64,000 nt of DNA from an uncultured Bacteroides sp. (GCA_947646015.1 CANSEY010000007.1:1-64000), one strand, 5' to 3'. Positions 53,401 through 62,707 are shown, counted from the stretch's first letter. Notes: generated by a model not told the origin, from the letters alone. Made by a program: numbers and translations.

Positions 53401-54492
53401 AAGGTGGAGAGCCTTGCACACCGCTACCGGACGCTTTTCGAGCAGTCGGAGCGTCTGGTGAAGATAACGGCCGCCGTCTTTGACCGTGACGAGAATATGC
53501 TGGAAGAGACGGGGCTTGTGGTGAAGCCTGAAGGCGCGGGCATCTACGCCCAGGACGCGGACGGGAAACTGGCGCTTATCGGCGTGAGTGTGGACGGGAC
53601 GGACGCTGACGGCAACAAGATCAGCGTGGTGAAGCTGACCGGTGACCGCGTCAAGCTGGAGGGCCTCGTGACGGCCAACGATAATTTCAAGATCCTGGAG
53701 GACGGGAGCATCGAGGCGAACGCGGGCACGTTCTCCGGGCATATCCGCACGAACTTCCACCTTGTGGAGTCGAGCGACGCCGTCCTGACCTCCTGCTCGG
53801 GCCGCGGCGAGGCCGGCTACCTGATCGGCCGCGAGCTGAGCCTGAAGGTGGACATGGCCGGTTCGTCGAACGGTGCGGACATCATCCTTCCGAACGACGT
53901 GCGTTATATCGGCTCGCGCGTAACCCTTTACAACGGCTGCCACCCTCCCTATACGCGTACGGTGGGCTCTATCCGCTACAGCTCCGTCCGTGTGGACGAC
54001 GGCACGCTGCTCCGCGGTTCCAACGTGAACCTTAGCAGTGATTCGCTGCTTTCCTATTCCGACCCCTACAGGATCGACTGGATCAGCGGGATCATCGAGC
54101 TGGTCGGTACCCCCGAGCTGAACGGGAGAATCCTTGCGGACCTGGTTTCGTGGCGGGGAGCGTCGGCCGGTCCCCCCGCTTCCCCCTCGAGCGGATGGCT
54201 TTACTACGACACGAAAAGGAACCGCAACTACCTTTACTGGTACGGCGCGTGGGTGGAGTTCCCCGTTTACGGCGGCGCTTCCGATGATCTCCGCATCACG
54301 TGGAAGGGAGAGCTTTCTTCCTCTCCGGAGAACCCGGAGAGGAACTGGCTGTACGTCACCTCCGTGAACCGCTTCCTCCTGCTCTACACGGGCGAGGATT
54401 GGGAGGAGCCCGCCATCATTAACAGCCTGAACAAGTGCGGCTGGTGCATCCTTGGCTTCAGCGCGCTTTCATACCATTATTACAATGACTGA
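50476..54492 (+). CDS. Large tail hub/baseplate protein (Tal-like)
   Basis: The 1338-residue product starts with a hub-like region (LTIYDSNGNRRTDIEAGDSS ... VYDLKFYGIESLVRRFLVLE ... VAMIVKCINDGMNHT) seen in tail-associated proteins that cap the tail tube. The C-terminal half is long, rich in beta and Gly (SSDAVLTSCSGRGEAGYLIG and so on), and ends in two similar modules with a Trp-rich turn (SGWLYYDTKRNRNYLYWYGA; ERNWLYVTSVNRFLLLYTGE), typical of fiber-attachment segments. No peptidase motif was found. Confidence 0.7.
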   Translation: MLTIYDSNGNRRTDIEAGDSSTQVKEVQGDNVLTLSFTHYEYIALDVNDRVDFEGERYWLTERYIPKQKSGQEWVYDLKFYGIESLVRRFLVLETTDGNTEPVFTLTATPREHVAMIVKCINDGMNHTTDWKVGRVDGTDLIVIDYEGKYCNEALKEIAEAVGGQAEWWVEGQTVNVCRCEHGEEITLGYGKGLTGIERDTTGTDNFYTRLFPVGSTRNIDPSKYGHSRLMLPGGRQYVEIHTEEYGIYDRYEQDAFSGIYPRRIGAVSSVRSEDVKDDDGNPFTVYYFRDDSLNFDPNDYELPDETKRVSFQDGDLSGLGQGEDHYFEVNFNSATREFEIITIWPYDDDTQLPGGKLIPKSGDRYILWNIRMPDEYYPLAEEEFLTAVEQFNTECWQDLAVYKAPTDHVWIEENGVSLSVGRRVRLESEEYFPETGYRSSRITKITRKVNQPGEMDIEISDALHSGAFERVNDSIGELKNYTKSKAEGAALPDIIRSWDKTLPTDNNLFSARRSQAEHISKKKNDRAKGKITFEAGASFGQEDNAGIDDKGNAELLTLVVREFLRSPKFVDGLFGEGWRLWMEDALSHLTIDKLTVRQVMVVLELLIEKVRSVGGQLCVSAANGKIKTAVLEDGYWRITFEQDNSFQAHDLMRCATFSGGNLKGYWVEVAGVEGDSILVSEDEFSGSLPEAGDECVLMGNTENPLRQNLILISATEDGQPRVDVMDGVKAKNFTGCLRARLGNLDGISDDWFPADNQPHGNGLYSDNAYLRGTFLLVTGEDIKTKFEIVEGRITSAVTALRNDFATEKGYLNNPAFDDGLEKWNTENETVFFLAGNKWIWANNNVLTRKGDGASVTVDDGRTVVHIRNKYILQKRANLKSIPSMPVNGDGEKEAVPVYLSFFYRCATKGTLRVQFLDVDKTGFANFNSLEVEEELSATDGYVQYTCSGLWNGTGDFKLSFTGDIYLYMLVLSTDKVESLAHRYRTLFEQSERLVKITAAVFDRDENMLEETGLVVKPEGAGIYAQDADGKLALIGVSVDGTDADGNKISVVKLTGDRVKLEGLVTANDNFKILEDGSIEANAGTFSGHIRTNFHLVESSDAVLTSCSGRGEAGYLIGRELSLKVDMAGSSNGADIILPNDVRYIGSRVTLYNGCHPPYTRTVGSIRYSSVRVDDGTLLRGSNVNLSSDSLLSYSDPYRIDWISGIIELVGTPELNGRILADLVSWRGASAGPPASPSSGWLYYDTKRNRNYLYWYGAWVEFPVYGGASDDLRITWKGELSSSPENPERNWLYVTSVNRFLLLYTGEDWEEPAIINSLNKCGWCILGFSALSYHYYND

Positions 54493-54503
54493 CAACAATA
54501 AAA

Positions 54504-54510
54504 AAGGAGG
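54504..54510 (+). promoter_or_regulatory. Shine-Dalgarno site of the fiber gene
   Basis: AAGGAGG lies 8 nt before the ATG at 54519. Strong sites of this kind are uncommon in Bacteroidetes, so it supports this start. Confidence 0.7.
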
Positions 54511-54518
54511 AATAACTT

Positions 54519-57500
54519 ATGGCACTTACAGAATCGGAGAAAACGGAACTTAAGAACGACATCCTGAACGCTATCAAGGCCGAGAGCCAGAGCGTTGATG
54601 AACTTGTGGAGGTCAGCTCCCTTGACAATATCAAAAGTCTCCCCGCCCTTCGCGGCAGTGAGCTGGTGAGTGCTCCGCTCACCCTTTTGCGTAAACCGGC
54701 CGATGATGCCGCTGCCACGGCGAATGCGTCTGCCACGAAAGCGGATAATGCTGCGGCTTTGGCGAATAAAGCTGCGGGTATGGCGTCTGATGCGGCCGGT
54801 ACCGCCAATCAGGCTGCTGAAACTGCAAATTCCGCCGCGGCAGCGGCATCCGCGGCTGCGAAACAGGCGGAGGATTCCGCCGCCGGTGTGAACGACGGTT
54901 TGGTCGGTGGCATGACGGCCGTCCCTGATGAGGAGAACGACACGGTGAAACTCACCCTGCTGGGGAAGACCGGGACGGAGATTGCCTCCGTTGATATTCC
55001 CGGTGGTACGGGCGGTGGCGGTAACACGTATAATGTGACGGCGGAAGTCCCTTTGGAGAGCGGTTATTATGTCCTTTCCTCCGCGATCGGTGCCGTGGAT
55101 GAGAAATACCGTTACAAGGGCCGTTGCATCACCTATGAAGTCTCGCAGGGCAAATGGGAGACCAAACAGTTCGTGGGGACAAGTCTGTCGAGCTGGGAGC
55201 AGGAGGCGAGCTGGGAGGACTTCGGCGGTGCCGGAACGATGAAGAGCCTGACGGTGAACGGCGAGAAGAAAGTTCCCGACAGCGAGGGCAACGTGGATCT
55301 GACCATCGACAAGCTGGAAGTGGACGAGAGCCTGGATGCCGACAGTACCAATCCCGTCCAGAACAAGACCGTCGCCGCCAAATTCCAGGAGGTGGAAGCC
55401 GGTACCGTGTTCGGCATGAGCGCGGAAGTGAGCGACGACGAGAGCAGTGTCCGCCTTGCGCTGACCAACAAGAGCGGGGCGGAGATCGCGAGCGTTGACA
55501 TCCCGGCCGGCAGCGGTGGCGGCGGTGAGTCCTCCACCACCAAGATCGTGCTGCTTGCCGAGACCGACAAGAAAACCGTGAAGGAAGGCGGAGCGGTGAA
55601 ACTTACCTATACCTATGACCACCAGGTTGCCGGCGGTGATGACAAGGGTAGCAGTACCGGACAGAAAGCGACCGTCACCATCCAGGTGAAGCGCGGGACG
55701 ACCACCACTTATTCCTCCTCGCTGAAGGAAGTGAGCAAGGGTACCTATACCCTTGACCTGACCAAATACCTGCTGGTGGGCACGAGCGATATCTACGTCA
55801 TTGCCGAGACTACCGATCCCACCACGGGCAAGGCGCAGAAGAAGCAGGCGTACGTGAGCGTGAAGAGCGTCACCCTGTCCCTTTCCTGCGGTTACAACCT
55901 GGCGGCCACCATCCAGAACGGCGGTTACGGTACCTATGATTCCGCGAGTATACCCTACGCCGTGAGCGGTACCGGCACGAAAACCGTCAGCCTGTACGTG
56001 GACGGTGTACAGCAGAACGCGCATACGGTCACCCGCAGCGGCACGACGAACGGCAGTTTCGAGGTTTCCATGACCGGCCTGTCCGTGGGGCGGCATACCG
56101 CCCAGCTGGTGGCCGAGATGGAAACTGACGACCTCACGCTGAAAAGCGAGAGCATCCATATCGACCTGCTGAAGGCCGGAACCGGCGCGCCCTTCATCGG
56201 TTTGAAGCTCATTCATGCCGACGGGCATGTCCTCGGACGGGACGAGCATCTGGAGCCGGTCCTTGAAGCCGGCCGCTACGAGAAGCTCACTTTCGACTGG
56301 GTGGCCTATGATCCCGACCGTGTGCCCGCTGAAGTGGAGTTCTGGAAAAACGGCGTCAAGAGCAGTACCGTGAGCGCTCCCCGCAGCATGATGACCTACA
56401 GTAACCGGTTTACCGAGGAAGGCACGCAGACGCTTGTCCTGAAAGCCGGTCCGACCGGGTACACTTTGCGCATCGACGTGGGTGAGAGCGGTATCGATAT
56501 CAGCGAGGCCACCTACGGCCTGGCGGTCAAGCTTGACGCGGCGGGCCGCAGCAACGGGGAGAGTAACCCCGGAACATGGGAGTCGAACGGCGTGGAGACC
56601 ACGTTCGAGGGTTTTGACTGGAGCAGCAACGGCTGGACGGGTGAGGCGCTGAAGCTGACCAACGGTGCGAAAGCCGTCATCGGCTACCGGCCCTTTGCCA
56701 CCGATGTGAAAAGTACGGGGCTGACCATTGAACTGACCCTCCGGGTAAGCAATCCCACTGACAGCGATACCGCAGTTGTGGACTGTCTCGACAGTGGCAA
56801 GGGGCTTTATATCACCCCTTCGGAAGCGAGTTTCAAGACCGGTGAGAAAGTGTCCTATACCAACGAGGACGACGAGCTGGTGGAGCGTGAGATCAAGCTG
56901 GGCACGAATTATGTGGAAGACCGGTGGATCAAGGTGGCCCTCATGGTGGGTACCCGCAATGAGAGCCGTCTGATGGAGCTTTATGTGGACGGCAACCGTA
57001 CCGGTGCCGACATCTACGACAACGCCTTCAGCTTCCGCCAGGACAATCCGAAATATATCACCATTGACAGCGCCGGGGCGGACGTGGAGGTAAAGAGCGT
57101 GCGTATCTATACCCGCCGGTTGAGTGACGACGAGGAACTGGAGAACCGGATGGTGGACAGTGCGGACGGTGAGGAGATGATCGCGCTGTATGAGGAGAAC
57201 GATATCCTGGGTGATACCGACACTGTGGATATGGACAAGCTGCGTGCCAAGGGCAAGGGGGTGCTGCGTATCGTGCGCCAGAACAAGCTCGATGACGTGT
57301 ATGCCGAGAACAACAAGAAGACGGACTTTTCGGCGGATATCTTCTATTACTCCCCTTTCGGATCCGAATACGACTTCGTGCTTCGTGACTGTTATATCCG
57401 TATTCAGGGTACCAGTTCCACGAAATATCCGAGCAAGAACATCCGTATCTATATCAGCAAGGGCGGCACGAACCTTAGCTTCACCGTTGGCGGCAAGGAG

Positions 57501-60500
57501 CAGGCGGAAAAGAAATATCCCGTCCGTCCCGGTGGCATCGCCATGAACCTGATCTGTCTGAAGAGTGATTATTCCGACTCGTCCATGTCGCTGAACACAG
57601 GCGGTGCCAAACTGTTCAACGACGTGCTGAAGGAGATGGGGCTTCTCACCCCTCCGCAGCGTTACCAGTACGAGACGGGCGGCAGCGATTTGAACGCGGT
57701 CACCGTGCGTACCGCTATCGACGGTGTGCCTATCGACATGTTTGTGGCGGCTGCGGAGGACGGCGAGAACAACTATGTGGGGCAATACAACTTCAACAAC
57801 GAGAAAAGCAAGAGCGGCGACCTGTTCGGCCTTAGTGGCGTGGAGGGTTACGATCCTGCCTGTCCCCTCACTCTGGAAATGCTGAACAATACCGAGGCCA
57901 TGTGCCTTTTCAAGACCACAAGTGACGCTCATCTGGAGGAGGTGTTTGATGCCGGTGCCGAGACCAACGTTCCGGATGATGTGAAATGGGCGGGCCTTGA
58001 CGAGTCGCAGCGTACGGCCGTGAAACGGCTGTACGCATGGATACGCTCGTGTGTTCCGGACGGTGCGACGAGCGCCGACCTCTCCACTTTTAAGAGCGAG
58101 AAGTTCAGGGACGAGATAAGTGACTATTTCGACAAGGCTTTCCTGCTGACGTATTACCTCTGGACGGACTATTTCCTTGCCGTTGACCAGCGTGCGAAGA
58201 ACATGATGCTGCGCACGTGGGACGGCCTGATATGGTACATCACCTACTACGACGGTGATACCCAGATGGGAAAACGTAACGACTGTTTCCTGGTGTATGA
58301 CTACACCACCGACCGCGACACTTATGACGCCGAGGCCGGGAAATATGCCTTTGAAGGCCGTGACAGCTGGCTTTGGAACCTCGTTCTGGCCAACCTGGAC
58401 GCTGACCTGAAGACACAGGCGCAGGCTCTTCGCGGTGTACTTACCACCAGCCGTGTCCTGGACATGCTGAACGTGGAGCAGGCGGGCAACTGGTGCGACC
58501 GTGCCTATAACAAGAGCGGCGAGCTGAAGTACATCCTGCCCGCCACGCAGGAGATGTACGGCAAGGTGTGGCCGTTCATCTACGCCCTTCAGGGCAGTAA
58601 CCGTGCGCACCGTGAATATTTCGTGCGTAATCGTTTCGCCCTTCTGGATGCTAAGTACGGCACGAGCAATTTCACCAGTGACAACATCGACCTCTATCTG
58701 GCACGTACGGCTGCTGACACCCCCGACGTGCTGAAGATTACGGCCAACGAGGTTTATGCTTTCGGCTACGGTACGAACAACAGCCCGAATATAGGGAATA
58801 CCGGCATCATCAAGAAAGATGCGGCTGCGAGCCTTTCCATCACCGGTGCCTATACGGTGAACGATCCCTTGAGGGTTTATGGCGCGAGCCGTATGAAGGT
58901 GCTGGATATGAGCGGGGCCGCCGACCACCTGAAAAACGCTTTCGACCTGGGCAAATGTACCGTGCTGCGCGAACTGAACCTTCAAAGTTCCGGCAACGGC
59001 AGTACCGGCTGGTGGTTGAACATCGGCAACTGCAAGCAGCTACGTAAACTCAACCTTCGTAACCAAGCACAGGCGAAAACCGGGGGAAGTACCAGTACCG
59101 AGCTGGATTTGAGTGCGCAGACCAAGCTGGAAGAACTTGAGGCCCGCGGTACGCAGGTGCAGAGCGTGGTGCTAGCCAAGGGTTCTCCCGTGACGCTGCT
59201 CCACCTTCCCGGTACACTGACCAGCCTCCGTCTGGAATATCTGGGCAGACTGACCACCGGCGGGCTGACATTGGAAAGCTACAGCAAGGTGAAGACCTTC
59301 ATCTTTGACAGTTGTCCAGGTATTGACTGGGAAACCCTGCTGGGCCGTTGCACGGGTGTGGAACGTATCAGAGTAACCGGTATTGACCGCGAGGATGACG
59401 GTACGTGGCTGGATAAGTTTGTCGGGATGGGCGGTGTGGATTCCGATGGCAACACTACGGACACGTGCGCCTTGGTGGGTACGGTACAGCTCACGCGCTA
59501 CATTGATGACGATACGTACAGCGCTCTGAAGGCGCACTTCCCGGAACTGAATATCCGGCAGCCGGAATACACGATGATCGAGTTCGACGACGAGGTATCG
59601 GATGACGCGAACGTGAGCAACCTTGACAACGGTACCGGCTACAAGTATGACAACGCGTATGAGGTGAGCGGTCATATTTCCGCCATCCTGAAGCAGCGTC
59701 ACCGTGTACTTGCTAAAGTGACTAAAAAAGCGACGACGCGGGGTGTGAACATGGCGAACGTTGATACCACGGTGAACAACCTGGACGGTGAGATGACCTA
59801 CTACCCGCTGGACGACACGGACAGCAACAAGTACGCCGACGGCACGGCTGCCAGACTGGACGGCACTGAAGGTGACTGGATGATGTACGAGCCCTTCTTC
59901 TGGAGCAAGGGTATCAATGATTACCTGAACGGCAAGCATTACTCCTGTTACAGCAGTAACGGTTCGGATAACATGCCTTCCGTTCCGGATGCTGACGTCC
60001 TTACGCTTGACGACATTAAGGGCACGAGTGGCGGTTATCTTTCCGGTCGTAAGATCATGAGCGGAAAGGATACGCTTTCGAACAGCTACAGTACTGACAG
60101 TACGTATTCGGTATGCAAGGTGAACGTGGACGGTTACAAGCGTGTGCGTTTCCCGAGCGTTCCCGGTACAAGCCTTGTCGGAAGCATTTTCACAGACGAT
60201 TCCGGCACGGTCATCAGTTCAATCGTCGTCCCTACCTTGAGCAACAAGTTCGAGGCCGGTATGTACCTGATTGCCGATGTTCCGGAGGGTGCCACTGCTC
60301 TTCACTTCTCCATTCTGAACACGGCAGAGTTCGATAAGGTTGTCCTTTCTAACAGTGACAGGATCGAGGATATGGAACCCGAATGGGTGCCTAATGACGA
60401 GCACTTGTGTGCCGTTGTGGGCAGCAGTGTTGTCGGTTCCAAACTTCGCGCCTGCATTACCGGCGGGAGCACTACGGCGAGCATGACCTGGGCTGATTTC

Positions 60501-61286
60501 CACTATTACAGTGTCCAGCGCGGTATGCAGCAGATTGATGCCCTTATGCACTCGCGCATCGCGAATCTTTTCTACGCGAAGTACGGTCGTCGTGACAGCC
60601 AGGAACAATGCGGCGCGGGCTCTCACACGAACAACCGTACTACGGGTGGTACTGCCAGCCGCGGTATGACGGACACGATCGGCTACGAGGAAGCCTCCTC
60701 AATCAACCCTAATGTGACGAACAGCCTGATAGAAAACTCCGTCCACCAGTATGCGTGGTACCGTGAGAAGGATGACTACGGCGGGGCCACGGTTACGCAG
60801 GTGAATAATATTTGCTGCCTTGGCTACGAGGACATCTATGGTCATAAATATGACATGATGGACGGCGTGGATCTTCCTAATGACACGGGCAATTCCGGGA
60901 AGTGGCGCATCTGGATGCCTGACGGCAGTACCCGCCTGGTTAAGGGTTCCGTGAGCTCCGGTATCTGGATTACCGCCGTGGCGCATGGCAAATATATGGA
61001 CGTGATTCCGGTGGGTTCCGTTTCGGGTTCCTCCTCGACAAATTACTGCGACATCTACTACATATCCACTGCCTCCAGCCGTGTGGTCTATCGTGGCAAC
61101 AACAACGCGAACCCGAATGGCGGTGTTTCGATGTCGAATGCGAACAACGATTCCTCGAATACGAACACGAACATCGGTTCTCGTCTGAACAACAATCGAA
61201 AGGAAATTTTAATCGGCGTACAACACCGGGGACTTGTCCCCACCGTGGTGCCGAGGGGGGCAAGCCGCAGTAACAGCGGTCCGTAA
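54519..61286 (+). CDS. Giant receptor-binding fiber and DGR target, reads into template repeat
   Basis: A 2255-residue protein with several modules. An Ala-rich coil (61-123) is followed by Ig-like repeats (about 340-600) and a LamG/ConA-like beta domain (about 665-865, from VKLDAAGRSNGESNP). Next comes a CotH-kinase-like domain (about 955-1260: RIQGTSSTKYPSKNIRIYI, FLAVDQRAKNMMLRTWDGLI, WYITYYDGDTQMG), then a leucine-rich-repeat-like section (about 1480-1610). The C-terminal C-type-lectin/FGE-like domain runs from about 1785 to GSRL near 2224. Variable repeats normally end with GSRL and then stop soon. Here 32 more residues follow, derived from what looks like DGR spacer RNA. This is the expected DGR target by position and fold. 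Confidence 0.8.
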   Translation: MALTESEKTELKNDILNAIKAESQSVDELVEVSSLDNIKSLPALRGSELVSAPLTLLRKPADDAAATANASATKADNAAALANKAAGMASDAAGTANQAAETANSAAAAASAAAKQAEDSAAGVNDGLVGGMTAVPDEENDTVKLTLLGKTGTEIASVDIPGGTGGGGNTYNVTAEVPLESGYYVLSSAIGAVDEKYRYKGRCITYEVSQGKWETKQFVGTSLSSWEQEASWEDFGGAGTMKSLTVNGEKKVPDSEGNVDLTIDKLEVDESLDADSTNPVQNKTVAAKFQEVEAGTVFGMSAEVSDDESSVRLALTNKSGAEIASVDIPAGSGGGGESSTTKIVLLAETDKKTVKEGGAVKLTYTYDHQVAGGDDKGSSTGQKATVTIQVKRGTTTTYSSSLKEVSKGTYTLDLTKYLLVGTSDIYVIAETTDPTTGKAQKKQAYVSVKSVTLSLSCGYNLAATIQNGGYGTYDSASIPYAVSGTGTKTVSLYVDGVQQNAHTVTRSGTTNGSFEVSMTGLSVGRHTAQLVAEMETDDLTLKSESIHIDLLKAGTGAPFIGLKLIHADGHVLGRDEHLEPVLEAGRYEKLTFDWVAYDPDRVPAEVEFWKNGVKSSTVSAPRSMMTYSNRFTEEGTQTLVLKAGPTGYTLRIDVGESGIDISEATYGLAVKLDAAGRSNGESNPGTWESNGVETTFEGFDWSSNGWTGEALKLTNGAKAVIGYRPFATDVKSTGLTIELTLRVSNPTDSDTAVVDCLDSGKGLYITPSEASFKTGEKVSYTNEDDELVEREIKLGTNYVEDRWIKVALMVGTRNESRLMELYVDGNRTGADIYDNAFSFRQDNPKYITIDSAGADVEVKSVRIYTRRLSDDEELENRMVDSADGEEMIALYEENDILGDTDTVDMDKLRAKGKGVLRIVRQNKLDDVYAENNKKTDFSADIFYYSPFGSEYDFVLRDCYIRIQGTSSTKYPSKNIRIYISKGGTNLSFTVGGKEQAEKKYPVRPGGIAMNLICLKSDYSDSSMSLNTGGAKLFNDVLKEMGLLTPPQRYQYETGGSDLNAVTVRTAIDGVPIDMFVAAAEDGENNYVGQYNFNNEKSKSGDLFGLSGVEGYDPACPLTLEMLNNTEAMCLFKTTSDAHLEEVFDAGAETNVPDDVKWAGLDESQRTAVKRLYAWIRSCVPDGATSADLSTFKSEKFRDEISDYFDKAFLLTYYLWTDYFLAVDQRAKNMMLRTWDGLIWYITYYDGDTQMGKRNDCFLVYDYTTDRDTYDAEAGKYAFEGRDSWLWNLVLANLDADLKTQAQALRGVLTTSRVLDMLNVEQAGNWCDRAYNKSGELKYILPATQEMYGKVWPFIYALQGSNRAHREYFVRNRFALLDAKYGTSNFTSDNIDLYLARTAADTPDVLKITANEVYAFGYGTNNSPNIGNTGIIKKDAAASLSITGAYTVNDPLRVYGASRMKVLDMSGAADHLKNAFDLGKCTVLRELNLQSSGNGSTGWWLNIGNCKQLRKLNLRNQAQAKTGGSTSTELDLSAQTKLEELEARGTQVQSVVLAKGSPVTLLHLPGTLTSLRLEYLGRLTTGGLTLESYSKVKTFIFDSCPGIDWETLLGRCTGVERIRVTGIDREDDGTWLDKFVGMGGVDSDGNTTDTCALVGTVQLTRYIDDDTYSALKAHFPELNIRQPEYTMIEFDDEVSDDANVSNLDNGTGYKYDNAYEVSGHISAILKQRHRVLAKVTKKATTRGVNMANVDTTVNNLDGEMTYYPLDDTDSNKYADGTAARLDGTEGDWMMYEPFFWSKGINDYLNGKHYSCYSSNGSDNMPSVPDADVLTLDDIKGTSGGYLSGRKIMSGKDTLSNSYSTDSTYSVCKVNVDGYKRVRFPSVPGTSLVGSIFTDDSGTVISSIVVPTLSNKFEAGMYLIADVPEGATALHFSILNTAEFDKVVLSNSDRIEDMEPEWVPNDEHLCAVVGSSVVGSKLRACITGGSTTASMTWADFHYYSVQRGMQQIDALMHSRIANLFYAKYGRRDSQEQCGAGSHTNNRTTGGTASRGMTDTIGYEEASSINPNVTNSLIENSVHQYAWYREKDDYGGATVTQVNNICCLGYEDIYGHKYDMMDGVDLPNDTGNSGKWRIWMPDGSTRLVKGSVSSGIWITAVAHGKYMDVIPVGSVSGSSSTNYCDIYYISTASSRVVYRGNNNANPNGGVSMSNANNDSSNTNTNIGSRLNNNRKEILIGVQHRGLVPTVVPRGASRSNSGP
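61090..61200 (+). repeat. DGR template-repeat-like sequence at the end of the fiber gene
   Basis: In this segment 11 of 26 codons are AAC or AAT (for example NNNANPNGG and SSNTNTNIGSRL), and none of the adenines looks mutated. Adenine-rich Asn codons are the mark of a template repeat, whereas a used variable repeat carries mixed residues at those sites. It lies directly upstream of the spacer RNA and the reverse transcriptase, the normal place of the template. No second copy was seen in the window. Confidence 0.6.
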
Positions 61287-61402
61287 GGGCCGGAAAACTG
61301 AAAAATAAAGTGTCGGGTAGGGTTTGGTAGGCCGGAAACGGTTCGAAGAAGCCGGGCCCGGGGGATTGAAGGCCCCGTATTAAAAGCAATAAACAGTAAT
61401 TT
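61190..61402 (+). ncRNA. DGR spacer RNA between template repeat and reverse transcriptase
   Basis: The region is GC-rich, with short hairpins such as GGGGACTTGTCCCC (61228-61241) and GGGCCGG...CCGGGCCC-like arms (61287-61358). In DGRs the template RNA together with this spacer primes cDNA synthesis. Its first 97 nt are also read as the abnormal end of the fiber frame. Limits are approximate. Confidence 0.5.
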
Positions 61403-62707
61403 ATGCGCAGGGTTGGGTATATCATCGAGGAGATCGTGGAGCCTTCCAACATGGAGGCTTCCTTCCGGCAGGTCCTTCGCGGCAGCAAGCGTAAACGCAG
61501 CCGCCAGGGGTGCTATCTGCTCGCGCATAAGCCCGAGGTGTTGGAGGAGCTGGTCGCGCAGATCGCATCCGGTACTTTCCGCGTGAAGGACTACCGTGAA
61601 CGCGAGATCATCGAGGGCGGCAAGCTACGCCGCATTCAGGTGATCCCGATGAAGGACCGCATCGCCGTGCATGCCATCATGGCGGTGGTGGACCGCCATC
61701 TGCGGAAACGTTTCATCCGTACCACCTCCGCCAGTATCAAGAGACGGGGGATGCACGACCTCCTGGCGTATGTCCGCCGTGACATGGCCGAAGACCCTGA
61801 TGGTACACGTTACTGTTACAAGTTTGACATCACCAAATTCTACGAGAGCGTGAAGCAGGATTTTGTGATGTATTGCGTCAGCCGGGTGTTCAAGGACGCA
61901 AAGCTCGTGACCATGCTGGAGAGCTTTATCCGCCTGATGCCTGAAGGTCTGAGTATCGGCCTGCGCAGCTCGCAGGGGCTGGGCAATTTGCTTTTGTCTG
62001 TGTATCTGGACCATTATCTGAAGGACAGGTATGCCGTGCGTCATTTCTACCGCTATTGTGATGACGGCGTCGTACTGGGTAAAACGAAAGCGGAACTGTG
62101 GAAGATTCGTGATGCCGTCCACGGGCGCATGGAGTGTGCCGGTCTCCTGGTGAAGGGGAACGAGCGCGTGTTCCCGCCGGGCGAGGGCATCGACTTTCTG
62201 GGGTATGTGACTTTCGGTGCGGACCATGTCCGCCTTCGCAAGCGCATCAAGCAGAAGTTCGCCCGAAAAATGCACGAGGTAAAATCGAGAAGGAGGAGGC
62301 GTGAGCTGATAGCGTCGTTCTACGGGATGGCCAAGCACGCCGACTGTCATACGTTGTTTAAAAAATTAACAGGCAAAGACATGAGATCATTTAAAGACTT
62401 GAACGTTTCCTACAAGCCGGAGGACGGCAAGAAACGTTTTCCCGGGGTGGTGGTAAGCATCCGGGAGCTGGTGAACTTACCGATTGTGGTGAAGGACTTC
62501 GAGACGGGCATCAAGACCGAACAGGGCGAGGACCGCTGTATCGTGGCCATTGAGATGAACGGTGAACCGAAAAAGTTCTTTACCAACAGCGAGGAGATGA
62601 AGAACATCCTCTTGCAAGTGAAGGATATGCCCGACGGCTTCCCGTTCGAGACCACCATCAAGACGGAAACCTTCGGCAAGGGTCGAACTAAATACATATT
62701 TACATGA
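61403..62707 (+). CDS. DGR reverse transcriptase with C-terminal OB-like extension
   Basis: The N-terminal 325 residues are a group II/DGR-type reverse transcriptase: IQVIPMKDRIAVHAIMAV, YCYKFDITKFYESVKQDF (motif A with the first Asp), SIGLRSSQGLGNLLLSVYLD (the SQ motif that sets DGR enzymes apart), YRYCDDGVVLGKT (catalytic YxDD as YCDD) and GIDFLGYVTFG. From about residue 327 the chain continues for about 108 residues (FPGVVVSIRELVNLPIVVKD ... KKFFTNSEEMKNILLQVKD ... TKYIFT), an OB-fold-like pattern that may bind nucleic acid. It copies the template RNA with adenine-specific errors into the fiber gene. Confidence 0.9.
   Translation: MRRVGYIIEEIVEPSNMEASFRQVLRGSKRKRSRQGCYLLAHKPEVLEELVAQIASGTFRVKDYREREIIEGGKLRRIQVIPMKDRIAVHAIMAVVDRHLRKRFIRTTSASIKRRGMHDLLAYVRRDMAEDPDGTRYCYKFDITKFYESVKQDFVMYCVSRVFKDAKLVTMLESFIRLMPEGLSIGLRSSQGLGNLLLSVYLDHYLKDRYAVRHFYRYCDDGVVLGKTKAELWKIRDAVHGRMECAGLLVKGNERVFPPGEGIDFLGYVTFGADHVRLRKRIKQKFARKMHEVKSRRRRRELIASFYGMAKHADCHTLFKKLTGKDMRSFKDLNVSYKPEDGKKRFPGVVVSIRELVNLPIVVKDFETGIKTEQGEDRCIVAIEMNGEPKKFFTNSEEMKNILLQVKDMPDGFPFETTIKTETFGKGRTKYIFT

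Noticed and set aside
54480..58985. Very long open frame on the minus strand opposite the fiber gene
   Set aside because: Its product is rich in His, Val, Gly and Arg with no domain pattern. It mirrors the codon use of the GC-rich fiber gene on the other strand, so it is an antisense shadow.
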